Shown here: piece after piece, positions 8,618 through 16,965 of the stretch
Position numbering within the stretch: position 1 is the stretch's first letter
Layout: each line of letters opens with the position of its first letter
Assembly: GCF_026340305.1 (NCBI RefSeq)
Contig: NZ_JAPEPI010000002.1
Span: 1,240,001-1,304,000, forward strand
Reading direction: 5' to 3'
DNA: 64,000 nucleotides
DNA from: Streptomyces sp. NBC_01381
Lineage (GTDB): Bacteria > Actinomycetota > Actinomycetes > Streptomycetales > Streptomycetaceae
Made by a program: the position numbers and the translations under genes
The notes under the pieces: model-generated
Database searches by the model: none
Told to the model about the DNA's origin: nothing
Seen by the model: only the letters and a program-made list of their open reading frames with translations

Positions 8618-9120
8618 GCGTTCGCCCCTGCGGAGGGCGGCTGCGCACTTGTCCCGTTACGTGGGGTCTTGCCACCGGGGGGTGGCGGGGCCCCACGCGC
8701 ATTCGCCCCCGCGAGGGCGGCTGCACCTGCCGTCGTGCCGTCTGCGGGCCGTCTCCGTCTTGTCCCGCCCACCCGCCCGGTCACCCCGGGGTTCGGGGGT
8801 GCTGGCTTCTTCCGGACCGGCATGCGGGGCGGACGGGGTCGGGGTGCTGGGCCTGGCATGCGGGGGCGGCTGCGCCTGACGTCCTGTCGTCTGCGGGCCG
8901 TCTCCGTCCTGTCCCGCCGCTCCGCGCCGGATCTGTCCCACCCACCCGCCCGATCACCCTGGATCTGCCCCACCCACCCCGCCGGGCAATCGGGCGGGTG
9001 GGCGGGAAAGCCCGCCGCGGAGCGGCGAGGGAGCCATCCGCGGCCGAACGACGACAGCCCCACCCACCGCACCGGCCAACGCCGGGCAATCGGGCGGGCG
9101 GGTGGGAAACCCGCCGCGGA
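8604..9120. repeat. Nest of imperfect direct repeats, no gene
   Basis: The 845 bases between ispG and the next gene show no convincing coding sequence; open frames there are low-complexity. The sequence is built from duplicated modules. GGCGGGGCCCACGTGCG plus TTCGCCCCTGCGGAGGGCGG at 8604 recurs with changes at 8684. GTCTGCGGGCCGTCTCCGTC occurs near 8738 and 8888. CGGGCAATCGGGCGGG followed by CCCGCCGCGGAGCGG occurs near 8983-9025 and 9083-9124. It may be a graveyard of copied terminator-like elements. Confidence 0.6.
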
Positions 9121-9290
9121 GCGGTGAAGAGGCCACCCCCGCGCTGGGCCACGGGCGGTGAAGAGGCCACCCCCGCGCTGGGCCACGGGCGCCGAAGTAG
9201 CCACCCCCGTCCCGGGCAACAGGGCGCGAAGTAGCCACCCCTGCCCCGGGCAACAGGGCGCGAAGAAGCCACCTCCGCCCCGGGGTGAGG
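9121..9290. repeat. Five tandem 34-base repeats
   Basis: Units start at 9121, 9155, 9189, 9223 and 9257. The first two are identical and begin GCGGTGAAGAGGCCACCCCC. The later three diverge gradually but keep GAAGNAGCCACC in the middle of the unit. The unit length is not a multiple of three and no gene spans it. It ends about 110 bases before the GNAT gene start. Function unknown. Confidence 0.85.
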
Positions 9291-9399
9291 AGCGAGGACG
9301 AGCCAGCCCCGGTGGGGGCCAAGCGGACGCCCCGGCACAAGGCGCCCCCGCCAGGTACAGTGCGGAGATCAGCAGCCCGCCCCCGTGAGGCCCCCGCAC

Positions 9400-10248
9400 G
9401 TGTTGACTCAGACCACCTCCCGGGTCCTCGAACCGAGCGACCTGGACGCCGCGCTCGCCGTGCTCGACCGCGAGCCGGTGGCCAACGCCTTCGTGACCTC
9501 GCGGGTCCGCGTCGCGGGCCTCGACCCGTGGCGTCTCGGCGGCGAGATGTGGGGCTGGTACGAGGACGGAATCCTTGAGTCGCTCTGCTACGCGGGCGCC
9601 AACCTCGTCCCCATCTGCGCCACCCCCCGCGCCGTACGCGCCTTCGCCGACCGCGCCCGCAGGGCCGGCCGCCGCTGCTCCTCCATCGTCGGCCCCGCCG
9701 AGCCCACGGCCCAGCTGTGGCGCCTGCTCGAACCGTCCTGGGGCCCCGCCCGCGAGGTCCGCGCCCAGCAGCCGCTGATGGTCACCGACCGGCTCCCGCA
9801 GAACATCACGCCCGACCCGTACGTCCGTCGCGTACGCAAGGACGAGATGGAGACGATCATGCCGGCGTGCGTGGCGATGTTCACCGAGGAGGTCGGCATC
9901 TCGCCGCTCGCCGGCGACGGCGGCCTGCTCTACCAGGCGAGGGTCGCCGAACTGGTCGGCGCGGGGCGCTCGTTCGCCCGCCTCGACGGCGACGGCAAGG
10001 TCGTCTTCAAGGCCGAGATCGGCGCCGCCACGGCGCACGCCTGCCAGGTGCAGGGCGTCTGGGTCGCCCCCGAGTACCGCGGCAAGGGCCTGGCCGCCCC
10101 CGGCATGGCCGCCGTCCTGGCCTACGCCCTCGCGGACGTGGCCCCGGTCGTCAGCCTCTACGTCAACGACTTCAACACCGCGGCAAGGGCGGCGTACCGG
10201 CGCGTGGGGTTCCAGGAGGTCGGGGCGTTCATGAGCGTCCTGTTCTAG
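9400..10248 (+). CDS. GNAT-family N-acetyltransferase with an N-terminal DUF4081-like domain
   Basis: Predicted acetyl-CoA-dependent acetyltransferase of unknown substrate. The 282-residue product starts at GTG 9400, giving MLTQTTSRVLEP; a GTG at 9385 would add five residues. The first half (DLDAALAVLDREPVANAFV onward) resembles the DUF4081 domain found ahead of GNAT domains in actinobacteria. The second half has the acetyl-CoA binding motif VWVAPEYRGKGLAAPGMAAV and the closing NDFNTAARAAYRRVGF strand-helix. A TACAGT at 9355-9360 could be a -10 element. A second GNAT gene follows 41 bases later on the same strand. Confidence 0.88.
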   Translation: MLTQTTSRVLEPSDLDAALAVLDREPVANAFVTSRVRVAGLDPWRLGGEMWGWYEDGILESLCYAGANLVPICATPRAVRAFADRARRAGRRCSSIVGPAEPTAQLWRLLEPSWGPAREVRAQQPLMVTDRLPQNITPDPYVRRVRKDEMETIMPACVAMFTEEVGISPLAGDGGLLYQARVAELVGAGRSFARLDGDGKVVFKAEIGAATAHACQVQGVWVAPEYRGKGLAAPGMAAVLAYALADVAPVVSLYVNDFNTAARAAYRRVGFQEVGAFMSVLF

Positions 10249-10289
10249 CGCCTCTCGCATGGCCGCGTCCGCGAGTTAAAGTTCGGCGC

Positions 10290-10838
10290 ATGACTGACGA
10301 CGACGTCGTGATCGGGCCCCTGGACCTCGCCACGCACGTGGACGACGCGCTGCGCGTGCAGGCCCACGCGTTCGGGCTCAGCGACGACGAAGTGGCCGTG
10401 CGGCGGCAGATCGTGCTGCGGCACATCACCTACCCCGGCGCCCGCGCACTCGGCGCCCGTACGCCCGAGGGCCGGCTCATCGGCTTCGTCTACGGCATGC
10501 CCAACGACCGCTCCCACTGGTGGTCCACGGTCGTCGAGCCGTATCTGCGGGCCCGGGACCTGGACGGCTGGCTCGACGACTCCTTCGTGATCACCGAGCT
10601 CCATGTGCAGCCGGGCCACCAGAACCGCGGCGTCGGCCGCACGCTCATCACCACCATCACCGACAGCGCCGCGCAGCCCCGCTCGATCCTCTCCGCGATC
10701 GACATCGAGAGCCCGGCGCGCGGCCTCTACCGCTCCCTTGGCTACACGGACCTGGCCCGCAACGTCCTGTTCCCCAGCGCCCCGAAGCCATACGCGGTGA
10801 TGGGTGCGCCCCTGCCGCTCAGGCGGCCCGGCGCCTAA
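10290..10838 (+). CDS. GNAT-family N-acetyltransferase
   Basis: Predicted single-domain acetyltransferase of 182 residues starting at ATG 10290. The GNAT core is visible: ELHVQPGHQNRGVGRTLI is motif A for the acetyl-CoA pyrophosphate, and SPARGLYRSLGYTD is motif B. The N-terminal part IGFVYGMPNDRSHWW is typical of small-molecule or protein acetyltransferases. Substrate unknown. It lies 41 bases after another GNAT gene and 69 bases before proS, so it may be in the same transcript as either. Confidence 0.88.
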   Translation: MTDDDVVIGPLDLATHVDDALRVQAHAFGLSDDEVAVRRQIVLRHITYPGARALGARTPEGRLIGFVYGMPNDRSHWWSTVVEPYLRARDLDGWLDDSFVITELHVQPGHQNRGVGRTLITTITDSAAQPRSILSAIDIESPARGLYRSLGYTDLARNVLFPSAPKPYAVMGAPLPLRRPGA

Positions 10839-10907
10839 CCGATTTCCGCACGCGCCCGGCCCCCGGCTAACCTCCTGCACATCATTCTTTCCACGCAGGA
10901 GTTCACC

Positions 10908-12605
10908 ATGGCCCAGGTCCAGCGCATGTCCCGATTGATGATCAAGACACTGCGCGACGACCCGGCGGACGCCGAGACGCTCAACCACAAGCTGCTCGTC
11001 CGGGCCGGATACGTCCGCCGCACCGCCGCCGGCATCTGGTCCTGGCTGCCCCTCGGCAAGAAGGTCCTGGAGAACATCACCCACGTCGTGCGCGAGGAGA
11101 TGGACGCCATCGGCGCCCAGGAAGTCCTCCTGCCGGCGCTCCTTCCCAAGGAGTCGTACGACGCGACGGGCCGCTACGACGAGTACGGCGACCTGCTCTT
11201 CCGCCTGAAGGACCGCAAGGGCGCGGACTACCTCCTCGGCCCCACGCACGAGGAGATCTTCACCCAGATCGTCAAGGACCAGTGCTCGTCCTACAAGGAC
11301 CTGCCGGTGATCCTCTACCAGATCCAGACCAAGTACCGCGACGAGGCCCGCCCCCGCGCCGGTGTGCTGCGCGGCCGCGAGTTCCAGATGAAGGACTCGT
11401 ACTCCTTCGACACCACGGACGAGGGCCTCGCCGAGTCGTACGCCCTGCACCGCGCCGCGTACATCAAGATCTTCGAGCGCCTCGGCCTCGACCACCGCAT
11501 CGTCTCCGCCGTCTCCGGCGCGATGGGCGGCTCGGCCTCCGAGGAGTTCCTGGCGCCGGCGCCGGCCGGTGAGGACACGTTCGTGGACTGCCCCGCGTGC
11601 GACTACGCGGCCAACACGGAGGCCGTGTCCTTCGTCGCGACGGAGGCCGTCGACGCGTCGGCGCACGGGCCCGTCGAGGACCTGGACACCCCCGACACCC
11701 CGACGATCGAGACGCTCGCCGCGCACCTCGGCGTGCCCGCGTCCGCGACCCTGAAGAACCTCCTGGTCAAGGTCGACGGCGAGATTGTCGCCGTGGGCGT
11801 CCCCGGCGACCGCGAGGTCGACCTGGACAAGCTCGGCGAGCACCTCGCGCCCGCCGTCGTGGAGCTCGTGACGGCCGAGGACTTCGTGGGCCGCGACGAT
11901 CTCGTACGCGGATACGTCGGCCCTCAGGGCCTGGAGAAGGTCCGCTACATCGCCGACCCGCGGGTGGCGGCGGGCACGGCCTGGATCACCGGCGCGAACA
12001 AGATCAACACGCATGCGAAGAACGTCGTCGCCGGCCGTGACTTCGAGGTCGACGACTACCTGGACGTCGTGGTCGTCCAGGAGGGCGACCCCTGCCCCAA
12101 GTGCGGCACCGGCCTGAAGCTGGACCGCGCCATCGAGATCGGCCACATCTTCCAGCTGGGCCGCAAGTTCGCCGACGCCTTCCAGCTGGACGTGCTCGGC
12201 CAGCAGGGCAAGCCGGTGCGCGTGACGATGGGCTCGTACGGCATCGGTGTCTCGCGCGCTGTGGCGGCGCTCGCCGAGCAGACCGCGGACGACAAGGGTC
12301 TGTGCTGGCCCAAGGAGATCGCCCCCGCCGACGTCCACGTGGTGGCCGCGGGCAAGGCGCTCCAGACGGAGCTCGCGCTCGACGTCTCCGAGCAGCTGAA
12401 CGCCGCGGGCGTCCGTGTCCTGGTCGACGATCGGGCGGGCGTCTCGCCGGGCGTGAAGTTCACCGACGCGGAGCTGATCGGCGTCCCGACCATCCTCGTC
12501 GCGGGCCGCCGCTCCGCCGAGGGCGTCGTGGAGCTGAAGGACCGCCGGACGGGGGAGCGCGAGGAACTGACGGTGGCCGAGGCGATCGCGCGCCTCACGG
12601 CCTAG
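10908..12605 (+). CDS. proS: Prolyl-tRNA synthetase, bacterial type
   Basis: Charges tRNA-Pro with proline. The 565-residue product is the bacterial form with an editing insertion. Class II motif 2 appears as TKYRDEARPRAGVLRGREFQ in two parts (TKYRDEARPR, GVLRGREF) and motif 3 as GSYGIGVSR. Between them, about residues 220-400, lies the INS editing domain that clears mischarged Ala-tRNA. The anticodon-binding domain is C-terminal (VHVVAAGK through ELKDRRTGE). The ATG at 10908 is preceded by GCAGGAG. It is probably essential and ends at a repeat element. Confidence 0.98.
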   Translation: MAQVQRMSRLMIKTLRDDPADAETLNHKLLVRAGYVRRTAAGIWSWLPLGKKVLENITHVVREEMDAIGAQEVLLPALLPKESYDATGRYDEYGDLLFRLKDRKGADYLLGPTHEEIFTQIVKDQCSSYKDLPVILYQIQTKYRDEARPRAGVLRGREFQMKDSYSFDTTDEGLAESYALHRAAYIKIFERLGLDHRIVSAVSGAMGGSASEEFLAPAPAGEDTFVDCPACDYAANTEAVSFVATEAVDASAHGPVEDLDTPDTPTIETLAAHLGVPASATLKNLLVKVDGEIVAVGVPGDREVDLDKLGEHLAPAVVELVTAEDFVGRDDLVRGYVGPQGLEKVRYIADPRVAAGTAWITGANKINTHAKNVVAGRDFEVDDYLDVVVVQEGDPCPKCGTGLKLDRAIEIGHIFQLGRKFADAFQLDVLGQQGKPVRVTMGSYGIGVSRAVAALAEQTADDKGLCWPKEIAPADVHVVAAGKALQTELALDVSEQLNAAGVRVLVDDRAGVSPGVKFTDAELIGVPTILVAGRRSAEGVVELKDRRTGEREELTVAEAIARLTA

Positions 12606-12650
12606 CGGCCCGAAGGGGCGCGGGTCTGTGACACATGCGGCTCCGCCGCG

Positions 12651-12692
12651 AAGGGGGTCCCCCCTGTTCGAGCGAAGTCGAGAACTTGGGGG
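12651..12692. repeat. Dispersed stem-loop repeat (copy 1)
   Basis: AAGGGGGTCCCCCCTGTTCG, then AGCGAAGTCGAGAACTTGGGGG, forms an imperfect stem around a CGAA loop. A near copy is at about 24259-24298 inside a coding gene. The element lies between the converging proS and kinase-like genes, where it may act as a bidirectional terminator. Confidence 0.65.
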
Positions 12693-12735
12693 AGCGACCA
12701 GCCACATACGGTCCGCAGGCTCCGCGCCCCACCTG

Positions 12736-13635
12736 TCAGAGCCAGCCGGCGAACTCCAGCAGCAGCTCCGCGTCCTGTTCGCGGCCGACGCGGCGTGCCC
12801 GTACGCCCGACTCCACGGCGCGGAACAGCGTCCAGCCCCGCAGCCGCTCCTGGTCGACGTCCAGGGACTCCGCCAGCTTCTTCACCCGGCGACGGGTGAT
12901 CGAGGCCCCGGAGGGGGACGCGATCAGGTCCTCGACGCGGTCGCGTACGAGACGTGCCAGGTCGAAGGCGGGCTCACCGACGACCGGGTCGGGCCCCACC
13001 GCCAGCCACGGCACCCGGTCACCCTGAAGCACCTTGCTCTGCCGGAAGGTGCCGTGCAGCAACCGCACATCCGGCGCCCCGGCAAGCAGCTCCTCCCGCG
13101 CGGCCAGCGCCGCGTCCACCAGCGGCGCGACCTCCCTGTCGGCGGACGCCGATGCCCGCATCGCATCGGCCTGCCGCCCGGTCCGCTCGGCGACCGTCTC
13201 GCAGCGGTGGTCCGGCGGCGGATCCACCCACAGGCGGCGCAGCGTGCCCGCCGCTTCGAGGAGCGCCTTGGCCTCGGGCAGCGAACGTACCGACACGTCG
13301 CGGTGCAGCCGTTCGAGGAGCAGCGCGCCGTCCGTGGCGGACGGGTCCAGGAGCCGTACGGCACCGAGCCCGGCCCAGTGCGCAAGGGCCACCCGCTCGC
13401 TCTGCGGCCGCGACCGCGGCGGCACCAGCTTCAGGACGGCGGGCGTGCCGTCCGCGAGCCGCACCAGGACGACGAGGCTGCTGCGCCCGCCGGGCACATG
13501 GACCCGCTCGACGGTCAACTCGCGTAGCGCGACGGCCTGTTCCACCGCCTGGGGCAGCTTCTCCAGCCAGTCGTCGCCGTCCTGCGCCGTCTCACCGAGT
13601 GCGGTGATCAGACGCTGCGGCGGTTCGAAAGCCAT
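12736..13635 (-). CDS. Aminoglycoside/hydroxyurea phosphotransferase-like protein, catalytic residues lost
   Basis: The 299-residue protein has the fold of the APH(6)/hydroxyurea kinase family. The N-lobe Lys is kept (AVLKLVPP, K69). The usual catalytic loop HGDLHxGN reads HGTFRQSK at about residues 194-201, so the catalytic Asp is Thr and the metal-binding Asn is Lys. The following IDPKP reads VGPDP, so the metal-binding Asp is Gly. The downstream GEPAFDL is kept and anchors the alignment. It is therefore predicted to be a pseudokinase or binding protein, not a resistance enzyme. It reads toward proS and lies beside, but is not overlapped with, the next minus-strand pair. Confidence 0.85.
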   Translation of the reverse strand: MAFEPPQRLITALGETAQDGDDWLEKLPQAVEQAVALRELTVERVHVPGGRSSLVVLVRLADGTPAVLKLVPPRSRPQSERVALAHWAGLGAVRLLDPSATDGALLLERLHRDVSVRSLPEAKALLEAAGTLRRLWVDPPPDHRCETVAERTGRQADAMRASASADREVAPLVDAALAAREELLAGAPDVRLLHGTFRQSKVLQGDRVPWLAVGPDPVVGEPAFDLARLVRDRVEDLIASPSGASITRRRVKKLAESLDVDQERLRGWTLFRAVESGVRARRVGREQDAELLLEFAGWL

Positions 13636-13684
13636 GCGCGAGTTGTTTCCTTCCTGAGCGGGTCATGAGCGGGCGACGAGCGGG

Positions 13685-14143
13685 TCATGCCTGAGGTGCC
13701 GAAGAGCCGGACGTGGCGGACCGCTCGGCGAGACCAGGGAAGGTTACGCTCCCGCCCCGCCAGCGCGCCGCACGGACCGCCGCCTCCCGCAGCGCCTCGG
13801 CGGCGCTGCCACGCCGGGCGCCGGTGGAGGCGCGTACGAGATCGGAGTAGACCCCCGCGACGCGCTCCTCCAGCTCCGTTGCCAGCCGCACGGCGGCCGC
13901 CGAGTCCGGCACCGCGAACGGCAGCTTGTAGGCGGCCGCCGACGGCTCGGGCTCGCCGCCCAGATCGCGTACGGCGCGCTGCAGCTCGTCGCGGCGTGCG
14001 CGATGCGCGTCGTACGCCGTGCGCGCCTCCCCCCTGCGGTCCTCGCCGATCCGGCCGCCGACGACCCCGTAGCCGTACACGGCGGCGTGCTCGGCACCGA
14101 GAGCGGCCTGCACCGCTTTCAACTCGTCCTTGGAATCGCTCAC
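13685..14143 (-). CDS. DUF4439 ferritin-like protein
   Basis: A 152-residue all-helical protein starting at GTG 14143. EHAAVYGYGVVGGRI near the N-terminus and the later ELEERVAGVYSDL helix are typical of the four-helix ferritin-like DUF4439 family. The Glu/His spacing would allow a metal site, but a complete diiron set cannot be confirmed. It overlaps the upstream lipoprotein gene by four bases (GTGA), so both are made together. The small partner is probably cytoplasmic because no signal peptide is visible. Confidence 0.85.
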   Translation of the reverse strand: MSDSKDELKAVQAALGAEHAAVYGYGVVGGRIGEDRRGEARTAYDAHRARRDELQRAVRDLGGEPEPSAAAYKLPFAVPDSAAAVRLATELEERVAGVYSDLVRASTGARRGSAAEALREAAVRAARWRGGSVTFPGLAERSATSGSSAPQA

Positions 14144-14673
14144 TTGGCGTCCTCCGTCAGCAGATACGCATGTGCCGCGCCGGCCGCCGCCACCGACGCG
14201 AGGAGCCTGGCGAGCTCGGCGGGCGCGTCGAGCAGGGCGCTCGCCCGCTGCCCCGCCAACTCCCGCTCGGCCTTCGCCAGATCGCGTACGGCGGCCTTCT
14301 CGTCCCCGGGCACGGACGGGGAGGGAGCGGGCGCGGAAGGCGTCGAAGCCGACGGGGACGGTGGAGCGGTCTGCCCCTCGGCGAACGCCGCCTGGTGCCG
14401 CTTCACCTCCGCCCGCAGCGGATCGAGCCGTGCGGCCAGCGCGGGATGGGCGGCGAGGACGGCGTCGTACCGCCCCAGAAGCTCACCGCTGTCCCGGGCG
14501 CCACGCGCGCGCAGCCGCCCGGCGGCGGAAGGACGCTCGTCCGCGTCCTCCGTGGAGGTGGAGTCCGAGCAGCCCGAGAGCAGCACGGCTCCGGCCGCTC
14601 CGGCGGCCCCGGTCAGCAGACTCCTCCGGCGCGGCCCTGAACGGTGGCGCGAGGGGATGGGATACGACGGCAC
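14140..14673 (-). CDS. Secreted lipoprotein with Tat-like signal
   Basis: The 177-residue product starts at GTG 14673, which has a CGAGGA ribosome-binding site; a TTG at 14703 is an alternative. The signal sequence contains RRRSLL, a hydrophobic stretch and the lipobox LLSGC, so export by Tat and lipid anchoring are likely. The mature part is Ala-rich and helical, with a Pro/Ser linker in the middle and a C-terminal helix pair that resembles the DUF4439 partner in style. It is coupled to that gene and probably localises on the outer face of the membrane. Function unknown. Confidence 0.8.
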   Translation of the reverse strand: MPSYPIPSRHRSGPRRRSLLTGAAGAAGAVLLSGCSDSTSTEDADERPSAAGRLRARGARDSGELLGRYDAVLAAHPALAARLDPLRAEVKRHQAAFAEGQTAPPSPSASTPSAPAPSPSVPGDEKAAVRDLAKAERELAGQRASALLDAPAELARLLASVAAAGAAHAYLLTEDAK

Positions 14674-15023
14674 AGCAGACGTCCTCGGAAGGAAGGCCAG
14701 CAAGGCGGGCAGTCAGCAGGGGAAGGTGAAGGGGCGGGAGGGGGAGTGGCGAAAGCGGCGGAAGCGGGCAGAGGCGGGGCGGGTGACGGGGCCGGGGAGT
14801 TCGATGCCGCCGTCAACCTGGTGATCACCGTACCTTCGGCCCGGCTTCGTACTCGCGAGCGGCTCGGCGCCGGTCGGACGACGGTGCGACAACCGGGCGA
14901 CGGCCGGACGACGACGGGCCGACGGCGGCCACCGGCGGGCGGCAACACCCTTCGGGACCGGATACCCTTTGACCTGACACGCGACGATCCCACAACAGCA
15001 CACGCGGCCGAGGAGTCACCCGG
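14674..15023. promoter_or_regulatory. Divergent intergenic region before rimP
   Basis: This 350-base region separates the minus-strand lipoprotein gene from the translation operon and contains no convincing gene. TTGACC at 14969-14974 could be a -35 element for rimP, but the matching -10 is poor. Both promoters, for the lipoprotein pair and for rimP-nusA, should lie here. Confidence 0.4.
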
Positions 15024-15521
15024 ATGAGCACCACCCAGAGCGAGAGGCTGCGAGAACTGCTGGAACCGCTCGTCAGCTCGAAGGAACTGGATCTCGAAGA
15101 GATCGAAGTGGCCTCGGTCGGACGCAAGCGGGTGCTGCGTGTCGTCATCGACTCCGACGACGGCGTGGACCTGGATCAGATCGCCGATGTCAGCCGCGAA
15201 CTCTCCGAGAAGCTCGACGAGAGCGACGCGATGGGCGAGGGGGAGTACACCCTCGAAGTCGGCTCCCCGGGCGCCGAGCGCCCGCTGACGGAGCACCGCC
15301 ACTATCTGCGTGCCGTCGGCCGCCTGGTGAAGTTCCAGCTGACGGAGGGCGGCGAGCTGATCGCCCGCATCCTCGAGGTGGACGACGAGGGCGTGGATCT
15401 GGAAGTACCGGGCGTGAAGGGGCGCAAGCCCACCGCCCGCAGGCTCACCTTCGACGCGATCGCCAAGGCGCGCGTCGAGGTCGAGTTCAACCGCAAGGAC
15501 AAGAAGGAAGAGGAGGCGTAG
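15024..15521 (+). CDS. rimP: Ribosome maturation factor RimP
   Basis: Needed for maturation of the 30S subunit. The 165-residue product is of normal length. It shows the N-terminal alpha/beta domain (LLEPLVSSKELDLEEIEV, VLRVVIDSDDGVDLDQIADV, YTLEVGSPGAERPL) and the C-terminal SH3-like barrel. The tail is acidic and basic (FNRKDKKEEEA). It is the first gene of the rimP-nusA-ylxR-infB cluster and nusA follows after two bases. Confidence 0.97.
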   Translation: MSTTQSERLRELLEPLVSSKELDLEEIEVASVGRKRVLRVVIDSDDGVDLDQIADVSRELSEKLDESDAMGEGEYTLEVGSPGAERPLTEHRHYLRAVGRLVKFQLTEGGELIARILEVDDEGVDLEVPGVKGRKPTARRLTFDAIAKARVEVEFNRKDKKEEEA

Positions 15522-15523
15522 CC

Positions 15524-16522
15524 GTGGACATCGACATGAGTGCCCTGCGGGGTCTGGTCCGGGAGAAGGAGATCTCCTTCGACCTGCTGGTCGAGGCGAT
15601 CGAGTCGGCCCTCCTCATCGCCTACCACCGCACCGACGGCAGCTTCCGTCGCGCCCGCGTGAAGCTGGACCGCGACAGCGGCCATGTGACGGTGTGGGCG
15701 ACGGAGGACCCGGCGGACCTCGAAGAGGGCCAGGAGCCCAAGGAGTTCGACGACACCCCGTCCGACTTCGGCCGTATCGCCGCGACGACCGCCAAGCAGG
15801 TCATCCTGCAGCGGCTGCGCGACGCCGAGGACGACGCGACGCTCGGTGAGTACGCCGGACGCGAGGGCGACATCGTCACGGGCGTCGTCCAGCAGGGCCG
15901 CGACCCGAAGAACGTCCTGGTCGACATCGGCAAGCTGGAAGCCATCCTGCCGGTGCAGGAGCAGGTGCCCGGCGAGGAGTACCCGCACGGGATGCGCCTT
16001 CGTTCGTACGTCGTCCGGGTGGCCAAGGGTGTCCGCGGCCCCTCCGTGACGCTGTCCCGTACGCACCCGAGCCTCGTCAAGAAGCTCTTCGCGCTCGAGG
16101 TGCCGGAGATCGCCGACGGTTCCGTCGAGATCTCGGCCATCGCCCGCGAGGCCGGCCACCGCACGAAGATCGCGGTCCGGTCCACCCGCTCCGGGCTCAA
16201 CGCCAAGGGCGCCTGCATCGGCCCGATGGGCCAGCGCGTGCGCAACGTCATGGCCGAGCTGAACGGCGAGAAGATCGACATCGTCGACTGGTCGGACGAC
16301 CCCGGCGAGATGGTCGCCCACGCGCTGTCCCCGGCGCGGGTCAGCAAGGTGGAGATCGTCGACCTCGCGGCCCGTTCCGCGCGGGTGACGGTGCCCGACT
16401 ACCAGCTGTCGCTCGCGATCGGCAAGGAGGGCCAGAACGCCCGCCTCGCCGCGCGGCTCACCGGCTGGCGGATCGACATCCGCCCGGACACCGAGCAGCC
16501 CCAGGACTCGGCCGACTCCTGA
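15524..16522 (+). CDS. nusA: Transcription termination/antitermination factor NusA
   Basis: Binds RNA polymerase and RNA to control pausing, termination and antitermination. The 332-residue product starts at GTG 15524, two bases after rimP. Domains in order are the RNA-polymerase-binding N-terminal domain, an S1 domain (about 125-200), then two KH domains, with IGPMGQRVRNVMAELNGEKID in KH1 and the AIGKEGQNARLAARLTGW motif in KH2. It lacks the C-terminal acidic repeats of the E. coli protein, as is normal in actinobacteria. Confidence 0.97.
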   Translation: MDIDMSALRGLVREKEISFDLLVEAIESALLIAYHRTDGSFRRARVKLDRDSGHVTVWATEDPADLEEGQEPKEFDDTPSDFGRIAATTAKQVILQRLRDAEDDATLGEYAGREGDIVTGVVQQGRDPKNVLVDIGKLEAILPVQEQVPGEEYPHGMRLRSYVVRVAKGVRGPSVTLSRTHPSLVKKLFALEVPEIADGSVEISAIAREAGHRTKIAVRSTRSGLNAKGACIGPMGQRVRNVMAELNGEKIDIVDWSDDPGEMVAHALSPARVSKVEIVDLAARSARVTVPDYQLSLAIGKEGQNARLAARLTGWRIDIRPDTEQPQDSADS

Positions 16523-16611
16523 CCGAGCGCCCACCGAGATCTGATCAAGACAACAACCGTTCGATTTTTGCCCCAAAGGGGTGAGGTCGGTACGGGGAGG
16601 TAGACTTAATC

Positions 16612-16902
16612 GTGTCTGGCCGGACGCAAGCCCGCGCATGCCCTGAACGCACCTGTGTGGGGTGCCGGGAGCGAGCGGCCAAGAGCGATCTGCTGCGCAT
16701 CGTGGCGAAAAGGGGCGCCTGCGTCCCTGATCCAAGCGGTACGCTGCCCGGCCGGGGTGCCTATGTACACCCCGTCCCGGTCTGTCTCGACCTGGCGGTC
16801 CGCCGCCGGGCGTTCCCGAGGGCCTTTCGAGGACCGGGTCCGCTCGACACGGCGGAGTTGCGCCGAGTCGTCGAGTCAGTTGCCCAGCAGGCAACACCGT
16901 AA
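16612..16902 (+). CDS. ylxR: YlxR-family (DUF448) RNA-binding protein
   Basis: The 96-residue protein starts at GTG 16612. It carries the family core RTCVGCRERAAKSDLLRIV followed by GRGAYVHP and a conserved C-terminal helix. YlxR proteins are found between nusA and infB in most Gram-positive bacteria and bind nucleic acid; the exact role is unsettled. The position here is the classic one. The GGGGAGGTAGACTTAATC just upstream may hold both the ribosome-binding site and a -10-like TAGACT. Confidence 0.93.
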   Translation: MSGRTQARACPERTCVGCRERAAKSDLLRIVAKRGACVPDPSGTLPGRGAYVHPVPVCLDLAVRRRAFPRAFRGPGPLDTAELRRVVESVAQQATP

Positions 16903-16965
16903 GGAAGGTCGCGCGGAACCCCGCGCGGCCCTGGTATTCCGCGAGTTGGAAGTAGGTCGAGATTG

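Noticed and set aside
8568..9388. Short + strand frames in the ispG-GNAT gap
   Set aside because: They are built from the repeats and change frame between copies (34 is not a multiple of three), so coding is unlikely.
8551..10260. Minus-strand frame covering the repeat nest and first GNAT gene
   Set aside because: It consists of repeat-derived Pro/Arg/Gly stretches plus the antisense of the GNAT gene.
12736..13635. Calling this gene an active antibiotic-resistance kinase
   Set aside because: The catalytic Asp and both metal ligands are replaced, so activity is not supported.
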